From Neoscytalidium dimidiatum (lineage: Eukaryota; Ascomycota; Dothideomycetes; Botryosphaeriales; Botryosphaeriaceae), in the NCBI GenBank assembly GCA_037367355.1, contig CM074698.1, positions 186,001-250,000 on the forward strand: 64,000 bases of DNA, in the 5' to 3' direction. A model generated the notes under the pieces. It did not search any database and was not told the origin of the DNA. It worked only from the letters and a program-made list of their open reading frames with translations. The stretch's first letter is position 1. Each line of letters begins with the position of its first letter. Below are positions 20,673 through 33,435 of this stretch, in pieces. The translations under genes and the position numbers were made by a program.

Positions 20673-20710
20673 GCAGCATGCCGCCGACCTGACCTGACGG
20701 GAGTGAGCAC

Positions 20711-20759
20711 CGCGAGCTGCGAGCTGCGAGCTGCGAGCTGCGTGACCTGCGTGACCTGC
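20711..20759. repeat. Heptamer array (GAGCTGC) followed by 9-bp repeats
   Basis: About four GAGCTGC units then two or three copies of CGTGACCTG. GAGCTGC differs by one base from the reverse complement of the GCGGCTC unit of the 7248-7312 array. Confidence 0.75.
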
Positions 20760-21808
20760 GCCGAGCTCCCGCCGGCCTGGTCGTAGGGCTCGTCTCGTCA
20801 CCTCTGCGTTCCAAGAGTATTATTGCAGCCGCCAGGCCGTCAGTTGGAACGAGTAAACGCTTAATGAGGCCAATGACATGCACGTCCGCCAGGACGACTG
20901 CCTCAATTCTGCCCACATGCGAAACTTTCCTTGCTGCCGCTAACTGCTACTGCTGCTGCTGAGCTGCGCTACTCTCGGGCTCCGCTCGACCTCGTACGTA
21001 CTTGCTGCTGCTGCTGCCGCCGCTCCTGCTGACGGCGGCGGCCCGTCTTGGTCCCTGGCCGCCCGCACTGGCGCTGATGCTGGCTCGCTCTGCCACTCGC
21101 GCGCTCGTACTGGGGTGCTCACCTGGCCGCGATACTCCACTCTCAGGCCACGCGCAGCAGCTCCCGATGTCTCAAGCGCGGCGGCGGAGGGAGCACAGCA
21201 CCTCGATCATCCCCTAGACCCAATCTGCAGCGGGTTGCATCCGTCCACAACGCGGCAGGATCGGCGATGGCCACCATCTATCTGCCATCTCAAGTGCAAC
21301 ACTCGGCGGTGCGGGTGCGATAGCCGCGCGCCCGCGCGCTCTCTCTCTCTCTCTCGTGCTGCAGAATGCAAATATGCATCCAGAATTCCAGATGCCGGCC
21401 CCCATCCGGCCTAGCACGGGAGGCGGCGGCTCGAGGGATTTTCCTGGCCTTCGCAGGCGCGACGGATAGGGCTGGCTGCTGGCGGCCGTGTGGTTCAGCG
21501 TGTGGCTATGCGCCTTTTTGCCGAGTCGAAATTTGACCCATCGCCAGCGTGACAATAGCCTCCACCCCAAAGCCCTCTGATCGCCCGCACGGCCGCCGGC
21601 GTAGCATCTCTCCCCAGCTTCCATTTCCCATACACCCACCGCCTAGCCCTGCGAGGTTTCAGCTTTGTCAGACGCGCCCGCCCACGCCTGCCTCGCTTGC
21701 CCGCCGCCAGCACCTGGCACTGCCAATTCCATCCGCTACCCGAGGTAGCACCACCGCCGTCTCTCCAGCCCGCTCCATCTCCACTGCCCATTGCCCATCG
21801 CCCACCTC

Positions 21809-23703
21809 ATGGCCCTGCTCGACAAGGTGCCCGGCGACATCAGCCTCTACATCGGCGGGTACGTAATTGGTCCCAAGGCCGACGCCCCGGAGCGCTGACA
21901 GAGCCGCCTGCAGGCTCTTTACCCTGCGCCGCCGCGAGGCTCTAGCCCAGGCGAACATCACCCATGTCGTCTCTGTGCTACGTCTGCCGCTCGACAAGGA
22001 CCTGTTCAGCCCCTTCACCCACCATGTTGTCGAGGTGGATGACGTCGAGGATGAGAATCTGCTCGAGCACTTCCCGCAAACAAACCGTTTCATCCAGGAC
22101 GGCCTTGATCGCGGTGGTGGCGTCCTCGTGCATTGGTGAGTGAACCTTGGCGAGCTGAGTTACGCACATCTCCCACATTTCCCCTGCTCAGATCTCTGGC
22201 TTGGCGCGTTTGCCTCCCATCGAAAAGCAAGTGGACATACCTCGCTCGCTTCGTTCGACGGGAGGCAACCACACCGTCTGCGCTCCGTGTGGCGTACGCT
22301 CCTTTCGTACCATTTTCCTTTTTGCAAAGTCCTGTCTGCAGTCTCCAGCGGCCCTCGCGCCCCCCGGGCCAATGACCGCTCGAGCCGTCTCTGCCTTGCA
22401 CGTGACTCTGACCGTTTTCATCACATACCAACATGCTGCAGTGCTATGGGCAAGTCCCGCTCGGCCACAGTGGTCATAGCTTACCTGATGCACAAGTATC
22501 ACATCTCGCCTGCCGAAGGCCTGGAGCAAGTCCGCTTGGCCCGGCCAATCTGCGAACCGAACGAAGGCTTCATGAAGCAGCTGGAGGTCTACCACCGCAT
22601 GAACACGTCCGACAACATTGACGAGTCACCCGAATACCAGCGCTGGCTGTACCAGCGTGAGGTCGAGCTGAGCCGGGCATGCGGCCAGGCACCCGAGGCT
22701 GAGAAGATCCGATTCGAGGACGAGCATGTCAAGGAGGCCCAGGCGGAACTGGAGCTGAGGTGCCGGAAATGCAGGTACGCATCATTCCTTTCGCTATCGA
22801 CAGCGGCCCGAAGGTTGCTATGCTCATGCTGCCGATCCCCGTCGGGCCTCTTCCCGAAGCCATTGGGCCCCGACGTGCAATGCTCCTCGCCGTCCCCTCT
22901 TCATTTTCTATTTCCTGAACAGAGTGTTGCACCGACTGGGAGATCCTCTCTTTACCTCGTACACCGTGAGGCAGCATGCATCAGGAAGCGAGATGGACGC
23001 GCTCCAATATAGCCCAATAACACCAAACCGGCATGGATGGCATCTCTGCACGGACAGGTCAGACAAACATATTCCGATTCGCCCAGACGGGCAATCCAAT
23101 ATCACAGTCTGTGCTGCACCAGCTGTGCACGTAGAAGAATGCTCTCTACCGGTTCGGGAGAAAGGTGCGCTATTGGCCCGTCTCGTTTCCTGGCATGTCT
23201 CAGCACTGCCTGCGGGGACGGGTACGGATGGTGTTGTCTGCTTCACTGGGCATCTTGTGACACGGGTCTAACGCTTGTCTTCGTTTAGACGTCCTCTCGC
23301 GACCTCGGCATTCATCAACAGTCACCCATCGACGAGCAGCGAGGCGGGTCAGCAGAAGTTGGACGCCTCGAACTGCTCGCACTACTTCCTCGATCCCCTG
23401 TCGTGGATGAGGCCGGAGCTCGAGCAGGGCAAGCTGGACGGGCGGCTTGAGTGCCCGAAGTGCAAGACGAACGTAGGGAAGTACGCCTGGCAGGGCATGC
23501 GGTGCAACTGCGGCGACTGGGTAGTCCCCGCAATTAGTCTGGCAAAAGGGCGAATCGACGAAGTCCGCAAGCGCGCGGGGAACACGGAACAGGTGGCAAG
23601 CATCAGGAGACCGCCCGGTGTTGGAGGAGGCGGCGGCGCTCCGATAGGGCCGGTAGTGGGGGCGCCGGTCGCAGGTAGGGCTCCTGGAATGGGCAACCTA
23701 TAG
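21809..23703 (+). CDS. YVH1: Dual-specificity protein phosphatase YVH1
   Basis: Yvh1 is a conserved atypical dual-specificity phosphatase whose zinc-binding C-terminus acts in late 60S ribosome maturation (release of Mrt4). Four exons: 21809-21858, 21914-22135, 22442-22774 and 23289-23703; introns of 55, 306 and 514 nt, all phase 2, with GTACGT/GTGAGT/GTACGC donors and CAG/CAG/TAG acceptors. Product 339 aa. The second splice builds the active site HCAMGKSRS (Cys91, Arg97 in CX5R). The C-terminus has the cysteine pattern RCRKCR, NCSHYFLDPLSWM, ECPKC and CNCGDW, as in Yvh1 zinc domains, then a Gly/Pro tail. The two larger introns carry no coding signal. Divergent from the zinc-finger gene. Confidence 0.94.
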
Positions 23704-26523
23704 TTGCAGATAGCAGGTAGCAAGCGGAGGTTCGCAGGAGGATTATGTCGATGGCTTGCTCGGGATGCTTGGAGCGGAAAGCAAGATGCACGGCACGCTC
23801 CGAGCAGCAGCGGCAAGGCAGATTGGGGGCGACGATAGCCGGCGCAAGCTCATCCGGATGCAGATATGGACTACCCTGACGGCTGCCCGTCAGCGGCCAG
23901 GAATGGGCGATCGACGGGGGCCGGTTGTAGGGACAAGGTCGCTTAGATAGTTTAACGGCGGCAGAAGGGTGGCAGCAGTAAGGCATGCCATGTGCCATCC
24001 GAACCACACCCCTCCCCTCGCTCCCCACAGCGGCCCCCGGGCAGCGAGTGACGGGTTGCACCTCTCACCTGAGGTCGCGAAGGTGTCAAGAGGCTGGAGA
24101 CTCCTGTAGCGTGCATGCCCAGGCGCATAAGCTCGAAGCCAACACGATTAGCTGCATGGCCTACACCACGGCCGCTCCACGCGCCGTTCAAATCATTGTT
24201 GTTCCTTTCCATTTCCCCTCATCTGGGTGCAGACGACCCTTGCGCGGCTAAAAAAACAAAATAATAAAAATTTTAGTCCAAGCACGCCCGGCGCCTTCTC
24301 CGGGCCGCCCTGGCAGCAGCAGCCCTGGGAGCAAAGCAAGCAATCAGAATAACAAAGCGAGCAAGCATGAACGCAAGAACGCTACAGGCATGCAACGCCA
24401 CCCACCTACCCACCCATCCGAGCAGTAAATTACTTTTTCCATCATGCAGATCGATCAGAGCACGCAAGAGACAGAATAAACATAAGCTTTTGACATATCA
24501 GAGCAGTGCGTGGCAGGCATAACCACGGCACGCACGCACTTACACATACACACAGCACACCACCACCACTCACACGCAGGCGCGCGCGAAGCGCATGACC
24601 CCAAACACATACGAGCTCGTACTCCACAAGCAAACGTCAGCGGAGAAGCAAAGCGAAAAGAAACGACGTCAGGGAAAGCCGGATGATGTACTTGTTCCCC
24701 CCCACAAAGCAAGAGATATGACACGCGCTGGGCAGGACGGGGGGGGGGCAACTGTCGCACGGTGACCGACTTTATCACCTGCCATGTCCTCCGTACACAT
24801 ACCCACACTAAAAAAAAAAACCACCCCACTCGCAGTACACACATACACTCACTCACACACATACCGCACGCGTTGACTCCGTACCCGTACCACGCGCGCG
24901 AGAGCGCCATCCTACCGCTATCAGCCCCAGCTAATAGCAAAACTAGCAGGCGCTTGCCACGCCCCTCAAAGTCGGGCCGAAAGCCTATGTATTGCGCGAG
25001 CTGAGTCGCCACCCACAACCCTGCGTCTCTGGCAAGTGCCAGCTCCACCGGTGTTTACCTTCATGCGTCCCATCATCCTCTTTCTGAAAGACTCTCTTTC
25101 CATATCCCCCCTGTAATCACGATGTGCTTCAAGAGAAAGGGTCTAGAGAGCGTGTGTGTATATGAGAGAGATGGAACCCCGTTCGAGGGCGCGCTGCACC
25201 TCTCGCTTCCTCGAGCCGGTTGGAGCCGCAAAGAGAGAGGGGGAAGACCGTATTCATGCTAATATATTGCCGGAAATCCCGTATTGTATAGCTAAAAGCG
25301 GGTCCTCAGCTACAGCCGCGCGCGAGCGGGCGAGTGAGGTCACGAAGAGACAAAGGCTCGAGAGGGGAATACGATAGGGCAGGGTCGGTGGGGCTGGGGA
25401 GGGCAGGTGCGGGTTTGAGTAGCTTTGCGCTGCGGAATGAATCGTGTGCGCGACTTGGCACTCGTTTGAAGGAGAACTTCGACTCTTTCAGTCGCAGAGA
25501 GCCAGAGAGAGAATACGGCCAGGGCAAGGTCCAATACCCGGATTACGAGTGGCACGCGGTACATCAGTCGCTTCTTTTTTTTTCTTTTTTTTTTTTTACA
25601 AATTGTCCCTGCACCCTAGGGCGTTGCGTATACAATAGGTGTAATGAGGACTAGGGACAGGGTGGGAGAAAGGGCGACGAGCGAATGACCACGGTTGAGG
25701 TCCACGACGGCGGCCGGCTCAGCCCTACTGAAGGGCGCTCCTCGTAGAAAGTGGAGGACGGTTACGAATTAATGTAGCGGACGGGGCGGGGTCGGCCGTT
25801 CTCCACACCAATGTGCCCTGATCGTGGAACGAGTGCGAGAGAGACAGAAGACAAGAGCGCAAAAGCTTTTTTTTCGGTTTTGAATGTTCCCTCCCTCTCG
25901 GATCGGATTTACAGGGCACTATAGTCTCCTCTAGGGGGTTGGGTGTGCGCGGCAGATCAACTTCTGAATCGGAGGCGTGTCGCCAACACACGCTTAGCAA
26001 CCGGATCTGCGCGAGAGCTGGTTTGCTCGTCGCTCCTTGAGCAATTTCGTCTGGAGGCGAGTCTAAAAAGGGTGAAGGTGGGGATGGGAGGATAATGGAG
26101 GGGTGCGAAGGAGTGAGGGGCTTAGCTGAGCTGGGCTGGCCGCGTGAGTTACTAGGTAGCTGACTGGCGCGGGCAGCGAAAGACGGAGACTTGTTGGCGT
26201 CAATATTCGGCGGGCGACGGGCGTCGGAGGTTCCGATGAATCGGGACGTGGGCAATGAGGGAGGGGGGAACGAGGGCGAGACGACGAACGTGATTTGCTT
26301 GCTTGTGTCGAACACGGGGGCCCTGTTGGTAGGGCTCGGAGGACCCTGAGTCGTGGGCACAGGGAGCAGCAAGCTGGGCGTGAAGCGGAGCGGGTCGCTG
26401 GTGACCGAGGATGAAGAGGAGAGGGAGAGGGATGGAGAGTGCGCGCAAGAACGGTGGAAGGCAAGGCTACCAGCGGTAGGTCTTGGGGGCGCAGGGCAGG
26501 CGTACAGCGTATTGTACAGCAGT

Positions 26524-26544
26524 AGCAGCAGCAGCAGCAGCAGC
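26524..26544. repeat. (AGC)7 trinucleotide run
   Basis: Seven AGC units; on the minus strand it reads as poly-Leu CTG codons in a 270-codon frame that I do not accept as a gene. Confidence 0.9.
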
Positions 26545-28281
26545 AAGAGTGGTGCAGCAGCCGGACCGGCGGCGGCAGCAGCGCGGCAAGGCTCCAGGGC
26601 CTCAGAGCTCCAGGGCTGCTCAGGAATACGACAGGGCAGGCACTAAGTTCTGGGCGCCGGCAGGGCAGAACAGGGCTGGGCTGCTGGCGCGCTGGATGGT
26701 GCCATAGGCTATTGGACTGGGCTAGAGGCAGATCGGCCGTGCGCCTATCGCGAATCTTCGGCCTTTCAGCTGCCAGGCGCCAGGCCACCACATGTTCGAC
26801 GCTGATCACTGACGACGTCGACACCAGACAAGAGTCTCACGCTCGCTGCCCTCACCTCCACCCATCTCCTCTTCCTGCCCGCCCAGAAGCGACAGTCTTC
26901 GGCGATCCAGCAGAGCAGGACAAAAAATTTCACAGTACGAGCAGTGACTGCGCGGCCGAGACGGTATACGATGCAAGGCCCCTCAATAGCAGCAGCCACT
27001 ATCAATACTTTTTCGTATCGTGGCGAAGGGCTTCCTGTGCCTGCTTGTCTGCTTTTCCCAGTCCCGCAAACGTCTCCGTTCCAAGAGCCGCTGCAAATAG
27101 CAACGCCTCGCTAGAGGCCTGCATCCACTTTCGGCCGCGGCTTTTCTTCGCCTCCTTGGTCTTATTTTGCTGCTGCACTGCCTCCTCCTTATTGTTGACG
27201 TCGAATTATTGACCGTACGTCCGCGTTCCCAAATCCGTCCTCCTCCGCTGCTGCCGAGAGGCGAACGATGCGCAAGGGAGCAGGAGCACCATCAGTCAAC
27301 CAGCGGTTGGTCGATCAAACAAGGAGCCTTGGTACCCGTAAGGCGGACGCACACGCACACGCGCACACACACACGGCGGCGACGTCCATCCAGATGCGCC
27401 TCCCGTGCGTGATAGCCGGCAATCATCGACAGTGCAGATATGCACAAGCACAATGACGGGCCGAGGGCCCTTTCGCCAGCAGGACCGTCGTCAGGCACCA
27501 CAGCAGCATGTATTGCCATGACGCATGCCGCCGGCTCGTCTCCACTGCCGTCTCCCTCGCTCCCCTCACTTCGGCGCAACGTGGAATGCTGGCATGGGTG
27601 AGACCGAGACGGCGGCGAAGAGTGACGGCGCCGTTCTCGCGCCATGTGTAACGACCAGCTTTTTTGACGCTCATCTCCGGCATTCCTTATTCCCATTGCA
27701 TCTCCTTTGGGATTAGCGAGGAGTAGCGTATGTATCTCACTTTCTGTCTGACCGGTAACGGTGTACTGGGTTATGGTGCGATGTGCGTCTGCGAGCAGCG
27801 GGGAACGGAGAGGGCGTTATTTTTTTTTTTTTTTTTGCACCATGCATGCGGTGCGTCCGTGAGTGCGGGTGTGTGCACAGCATTCAAAAAGGCAAAGAAA
27901 GCAAGCCCCTCGGCCGCAGGGCTGGATACGAGGTCCGCCGTTCCACGAGCTGGGCTTGCCGACGGTGATGCAGTATGCGGTCCTGATCGAGGGCTGACAG
28001 TTGCTGGACGGACTTGGCGATGCAGAGTGCGCGCCTGGCCGGTCCAAGGGAGGCCGTGAGACACAGGAGCCAGTGCCGGCCGCCCTGGAAAGAGGTGTAG
28101 TGCTGCAGCTCATGTACTGTGTAGTCTGCGCGCGTGTAGTGTGGGCAGCATGGGGGGGCCATGTTCGGACGGCGGCAGCAGACAGGCAGTGGATACGCAC
28201 AGGGCTGGGCAAGGCAGAGAGGCAGAAATCACCAGCTCCAGCTCCAGTTCCAGCTCTCACAGGGCTCAGGCCGGTCAGGGA

Positions 28282-28310
28282 ACAGCAGCAGCAACAGCAG
28301 CAGCAATCAG
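28282..28310. repeat. Imperfect CAG/CAA run
   Basis: Interrupted CAG run with CAA variants in the second gene desert. Confidence 0.8.
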
Positions 28311-31300
28311 CAACAAGGGCACCGCGGGCAGGCAGCGTGTTTAGCATGCTAGCGCCGTTGCGCGGGCCTTCTTTAGCCAGCCGCGCTACCAACCTTCACG
28401 GGAAGCGCACAGAGCCACCAGCCCAACAAGCCAGCCAACCCTTGGACTTTCACCTCGCTCGCTCGCAAGCCGCCCGAACCCGCCTGTGCCGGTCGCCGCA
28501 CTAGCCCGGCTAGAGATCGAGAGCGCCTTCCAATTCTTAGGCGGAGTAGACCCCGAGATCTTCGGCGTCAAGAAGTCCAGAGTGTGTGCGGTATCCTCTG
28601 CCACCAGTGGCTTGCGACGACCAGAGCGGCCAGTTTGGCTGTGTCTGTGTCTGCTTCTGCGACTACGTTTCTCGCTTCTCCCGCCCTGGACGCCCCTGCC
28701 AGCCAGCCGCTCCGATGTCGATGTCGATGTCGATGCCGTAGCAGATAGCAGCAGGCCATGGCCCAGCTGACCTGGTGGGTTAGCGAACGGTTCCCCGTGC
28801 TGTTCCCGTCTGTCCGTTTTGGTGGTGCTGCTATCTCTGCACGAAGCGTGCTGGCCACTACATAGTACACTGCTGGCGTGCAACAGCAGACGAGCCAGGA
28901 GCTGCCAGCCGAGTCTCCGGCAATGATGGCGCCGGCACCACAGCGCGTGTCCGTCGTTTGTCCCTCGACCATCTTCAATCTCCGACCACAACAGTTGACG
29001 AGTCGGAGCTTTTTGCTGCTCTCTCCAGCTCCTTGCCCGATGCGGCACATGCCCGGTCACAGCAGCGAAGCCTGGACCCGGACCGACCGACCCTGACAAG
29101 CACTTATCTATTGCGCGCGCTTGCACTCTCGCACGCCCGCCGAGACTCGCTCGCCCAAAAAAAAAAAAAACGAAAGGGAAGATCAAACACGGTGCCTCTT
29201 TTACTGCTTCCGTCCCAGCCCGTCCTGGCCCTTCCCGCCGGGATCCCGAAGGGCATGTTCCTCTATTTCCACAGACCCTGCCGCCACTAACTATACGCTC
29301 ACCAGGTGAGCCCAGGAAGCCTGGCAACGGCGTCACGACGGCTGCCTTAACTCCGGCGCCATCGCGACCCTTACTGTTATTGTACACTTAACCTCGTGCC
29401 CGTTGCGCCTGCGCCCTGACCCACGGTTTCAGAGAGGGCGGTGGGCCACCGAATTTGCACACGCACGGTTCCTGTGGCCGGCGGACAATGCATTGTCTGG
29501 AGTGAGCAGCGCGAAGACGTCGAGCACCATATACGGCGGTGGAAGGGTGAGGTCGAGCGAGCGCAGTGGCCTTTCCCGGCAGGGCACGAAGGAAAGACAT
29601 GACGCGGCGCGGGCACTGAAATTAGCTACTAACCTTTTTGCAGGGAGACATCGCGGTGAGAGCCTTGCGGCCTCAGGTTGCGTCAGGTTTATCTCTTGCT
29701 TTTCGTCCTCTCTTCCGTGCACCATCGTTCGGCCCTTGCGGTCGGCAGCAACAGCAGGAGTGGCGCCCGGCGAATCTGCGGCCACACCGTTGGGTAGCTG
29801 TCTGGAGCATGCACGCAATCGATCCGCTGGCTTTGCTCTAGGCTTGGGCTCTTGAAGATCCGCGGCCGGCCTTGTTGATCGCTGCCTCTACTTTTGTCAG
29901 TATGCTGGTTTCTAGACTCTCCGGACCGTACAGGCATGCGCGTGGCGGAGCAGATGAAAGGCAATGAGAGCTCATTCTGCGAGTCCGGAGTTGTTGGCTG
30001 TCGATCGCTGGACAACAGCTCACAGCGAAGATTGGGGTCTACGTCGCAGATATATTAAAACCAGCTCTCGCTACGCGCCTGAATAGGCGCGCAGCGATCG
30101 TCGAATTGGTACGCAGAATCGACAGTATCGACCGGTCAAAGCGGACCCCTTGGCTGGTTGTCCCCATGCTCTCCCCAGGGCTCTGCCGATCAGACGAGAA
30201 GGAGCCATGTCCATGACATCCACCAGCAGGCCGGCCCCCACTCTGCTTGCTGAAGGCTGGCAGCGCAGCAGGCAGGGCTGCCGGCGGTCGCGAGCACGTG
30301 TAAGACACTCCTCCATCTTCAACTGTTCAGGGCAGCAGGGATGTCCAGCCCGACTCACATCTGCCCTGTGGCGCCACAGCGCTCCCGAACCGTCTTCGTC
30401 GACATTTTGCCACCAACACAAACCCCAAGCGAGCAAGCTTTCTGCTGTGCCGCAAGTACCTTGGTTTTGCTCAGTCACTACTTCTCAGCACACAGTCTAA
30501 TTAGATTATCCAGCTATCAGATGGCGATTGCCGAAGCGACTCGACCACGCCATGTGGATGGTCACGGTGCCTTGCAGCCAGAAAGGAGCCGTTGGGTTAA
30601 TGCTTGCCAATTTGGCCTACCGGCTAACCTGCATGCGTGCGCGCAGCTCATTCCCAACCCCAGGATGTGTCGTTAAGGTTTCGAGTGAACCGCATCCGAT
30701 CCCTGGTGACGAAATGGAGGATGTCTCTGCCTCGTCTCGTGCATGATTGAATTCTTTGCTTCATTTGCTCGATTGAACCTGTCATATTTTGCCAGTTTTG
30801 TCGACCATCGCCGTTGCTTCGCTGGGCGGGGGGGCAGACAACGACAGCTTGATTCTTGCAGATCAAGACTCACCATTGGACAAACCTGCGCTGGGCCAAG
30901 AGGGCCTGTGGAGATGGGGGAAACAGCATTCATTCGATCCCCAGGACGATGCCAACCAGCCAACCACGCCGTCAACGGAGCGTTGTCCGTCCCGCACCAC
31001 ATGCGCTATAGAATGGGCCGACCGACTCGCGCCGCTCGCCTTAGCCAGTCCGCCCCGCGCGTGCGCACCTAGGTACGGGTCCAGATGTATCGAGTGGTGT
31101 TTTGGACTTCTAATCACACAGGCGGACAAGAACGAAGAGACCTCCGCTCCGTATCCGCACCATCCCCCCGCCCGCGACGGCCGCCTCGCCCCGCGCCGTT
31201 CCTGTTGGCCTGTGCGAGTGGGCACTTGCGTACGTACCTTTTTCCGTGTACCTTTTTTTTCCCTCTAAAAAAAAAAAGACCAACGCGGGAAGAGGCGAGT

Positions 31301-31511
31301 CGTGCGCTCTCTCTTTTCCAACCGGTCCTTTTGGGGAAATCGTAGCAGTAGTGAGGAAGGGCACCGAGAAGAGCAAGGGGTCGGATCGCGGACGCTTTCT
31401 TACCGCGGCTGAATGTAGGCGCGAAATAGCCTGTTCAATGGAGACGCAGAAGGTGCGACTGAAGGGGAAGGGAGAGACCCACCGGTTGCTGCTAATAGCG
31501 CTTGGTGGCGT

Positions 31512-31520
<9 letters not shown>

Positions 31521-31547
<27 letters not shown>
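31521..31547. repeat. (CAG)9 trinucleotide run
   Basis: Nine perfect CAG units preceded by three CAT units. Confidence 0.92.
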
Positions 31548-31552
<5 letters not shown>

Positions 31553-32636
31553 ACGGCTCATCGAATCTATATCGAGAGCACGCACCACGATCTATAGTAA
31601 TAATATTGATATATTCCCTATGTGCCTTGTCTCTCTCTCTCTCTCTCTCGGCTCGTCGTGAGCCGAGAATCGTACTACATCGGAGGCAACGGGGTTCTAG
31701 CCAGGAAAGGTTCGAAGTCGTTCGTATTCGGAGCTATCCAAGGCAGGTACACACGCATGTATATTCCTCGCACTATTTGGTCTTGCAGATCATTACGACA
31801 AGATTTGATTTGAGTGCTTACACCCTTCTTATTTCTTGATCTTTACGCCGAGGGCTGCCGACATGCGAGCGGCTTGCATTACGTCCCCGCCGCCGGATGC
31901 TTTTCCAACCGACCGAGGCTTGCCAGGATTTTTGTTGTGTGGTTTTTTTTTTCCCCCCTCGGCTTGACGCCATGACGGTGTGTATGTGGAAATAACGCTT
32001 CGCCGCAGCTTTACAATTCAAGTTCGTTGTTGTTCTTTAATTTTCCCTGACCGGGATGGGTCGTTGTGGTACGATTGGAAGTCCTTTTTCGCCGGTGGGG
32101 AGGTGCGAAAGCGGGCGTCGCTAGCTTTGGCGCTTAAAGGCTCGTCTGCTTCTATCGACCTACCTATCGCGGTGCTAGCTCTCGCTTCTTCGTGTTTTGC
32201 GGGTCTGGCATTTTTCTTTCGCGGGTTCGGGGAGGGGAGGGGAGGGGAGTAAGGCATGGAGTACGGTCAACTACACGGCGGGTACTGAAAATGTTCGAGA
32301 GAGGGAAAAGGAGGGAATAGAGCTGTGCTGCCGCGGCAAGGGGGGTTGCCAGATGAGCGGATTTAGCGTCAGGCGTAGCTAAAGCGCATGGCGAGGCGGA
32401 TGGGAAAGAGGGCGGGAGGCGCAGCTATCGATGCCATCTGGGACCAATTGAGCTCTAGTGCGGCGTCAAAGATGGGGCTGGCTTGTTCGGAGGCTGTTGG
32501 TCTCGTTCGCCTGCCGCTCATTCGCGGGGAGGTGTGGAGCTTTGGTTGCGTGGTTTTACTTGGCGGCCGGCCGGTGGACCGGGTAGCTCAAGAGTTGATT
32601 TGCTTAATTTTGAGCGATGTGGGGGGGAGAGAGAGG

Positions 32637-32645
32637 GTGTGTGTA

Positions 32646-32706
<61 letters not shown>

Positions 32707-32713
32707 GCGTGTG
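32637..32713. repeat. (GT)n microsatellite
   Basis: About 77 bp of alternating GT with a few GTAT and GCGT variants; the core 32651-32701 is about 25 uninterrupted GT units. Likely length-polymorphic and capable of forming Z-DNA. Confidence 0.97.
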
Positions 32714-33412
32714 CGAAGACGGGGAAATGGAACGGATCTCCTGGGCATAAGACACGGAAGCTGGGAGAAGGGCAGGAAGTGAGGTGGTTGGCAGGAAAGT
32801 GGGGACTGCATGTCGATCTTGTGATGCAGGTCTTCTCTTCTGCTCTGCGGAAGCGGCCCTGCAGCGAGCCGGCGTTTTGGTGCGTGCAGCTTTGAGTGGG
32901 GACCGAAGGAAGAGACGTCAGGGATGGAGATAAGGGCGTCTTGGATGCGTGGAGTTATTTTGCGGAACCGGCATCTGAGCTCTCTTCTGAAGGATTGAAA
33001 TTCAGGCAGAGATTGGATGAATCGTGGGCTCGCCCGGGTAACGATACTAAATGCAGGGAAAATCAGTATACGACACGCTCAACTATAATTGCAGAGTTGC
33101 AAATCATCCGCTAATAGGCACGAAATCAGATAGGCTAGAGAATATTCCAGCACCTAATCCGACAATACGTACAACCGGAGACCTCGCCTGTTCCTATACC
33201 AGAGTTCCCATCTCCCGCATCCCCATTTCAGCCCGAGTCCGACGCCATGCATAATGTCGAGCAATATAACAACGTTCGTGCATATGCACCTTACCGAGAA
33301 TTCCCTCACTTATTTCCTGTTCGTCTGCTTCCGCAGCTGTACTATGCCGTCCTGTTGCTGCAGCCATCCGCCTCGCGTCGAAGGCCCTTTTCCCTTCTGC
33401 TCCTTTTTAACT

Positions 33413-33435
33413 TGCATGCATGCATGCATGCATGC
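33413..33435. repeat. (TGCA)n tetranucleotide run
   Basis: Almost six self-complementary TGCA units, followed by TGCACGTATGCACG variants. Confidence 0.92.

Larger units (their letters stand above)
19360..21808. promoter_or_regulatory. 2.4-kb divergent upstream region, zinc-finger gene / YVH1
   Basis: GC-rich, no recognisable gene. Contains pentamer arrays (20596-20672), a heptamer array (20711-20745), CTG runs at 20949-20961 and 21004-21017, GTACGTAC at about 20995-21002 and a CT run near 21340-21354. A TGAGCG-type hexamer repeat lies at 19976-19994. Probably holds long 5' leaders and promoters of both genes. Confidence 0.55.
23704..29000. other. Gene desert 2, left part
   Basis: No recognisable gene. 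Holds poly-A/poly-T tracts (24250, 24810, 25575-25597, 25867), C/A-rich strings with short CACACA tracts (24538-24570, 24835-24865), a (AGC)7 run at 26524-26544, CA repeats near 27350-27372, a poly-T near 27820-27836, CAG runs at 28282-28310 and four GATGTC units near 28713-28736. ORFs over the CAG runs give Leu or Gln strings and no domain. Confidence 0.55.

Noticed and set aside
20596..20759. CRISPR-like or satellite array
   Set aside because: Only short 5- and 7-bp tandem units without spacers; the organism is eukaryotic.
25725..26546. 273-codon minus-strand frame beginning with a Leu run
   Set aside because: The Leu run is just the (AGC)7 microsatellite; the rest is Ser/Pro low complexity with no recognisable domain.
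28386..29387. 333-codon minus-strand frame
   Set aside because: Crosses repeat-rich GC DNA, composition changes along its length, no domain, and its start is not an ATG.
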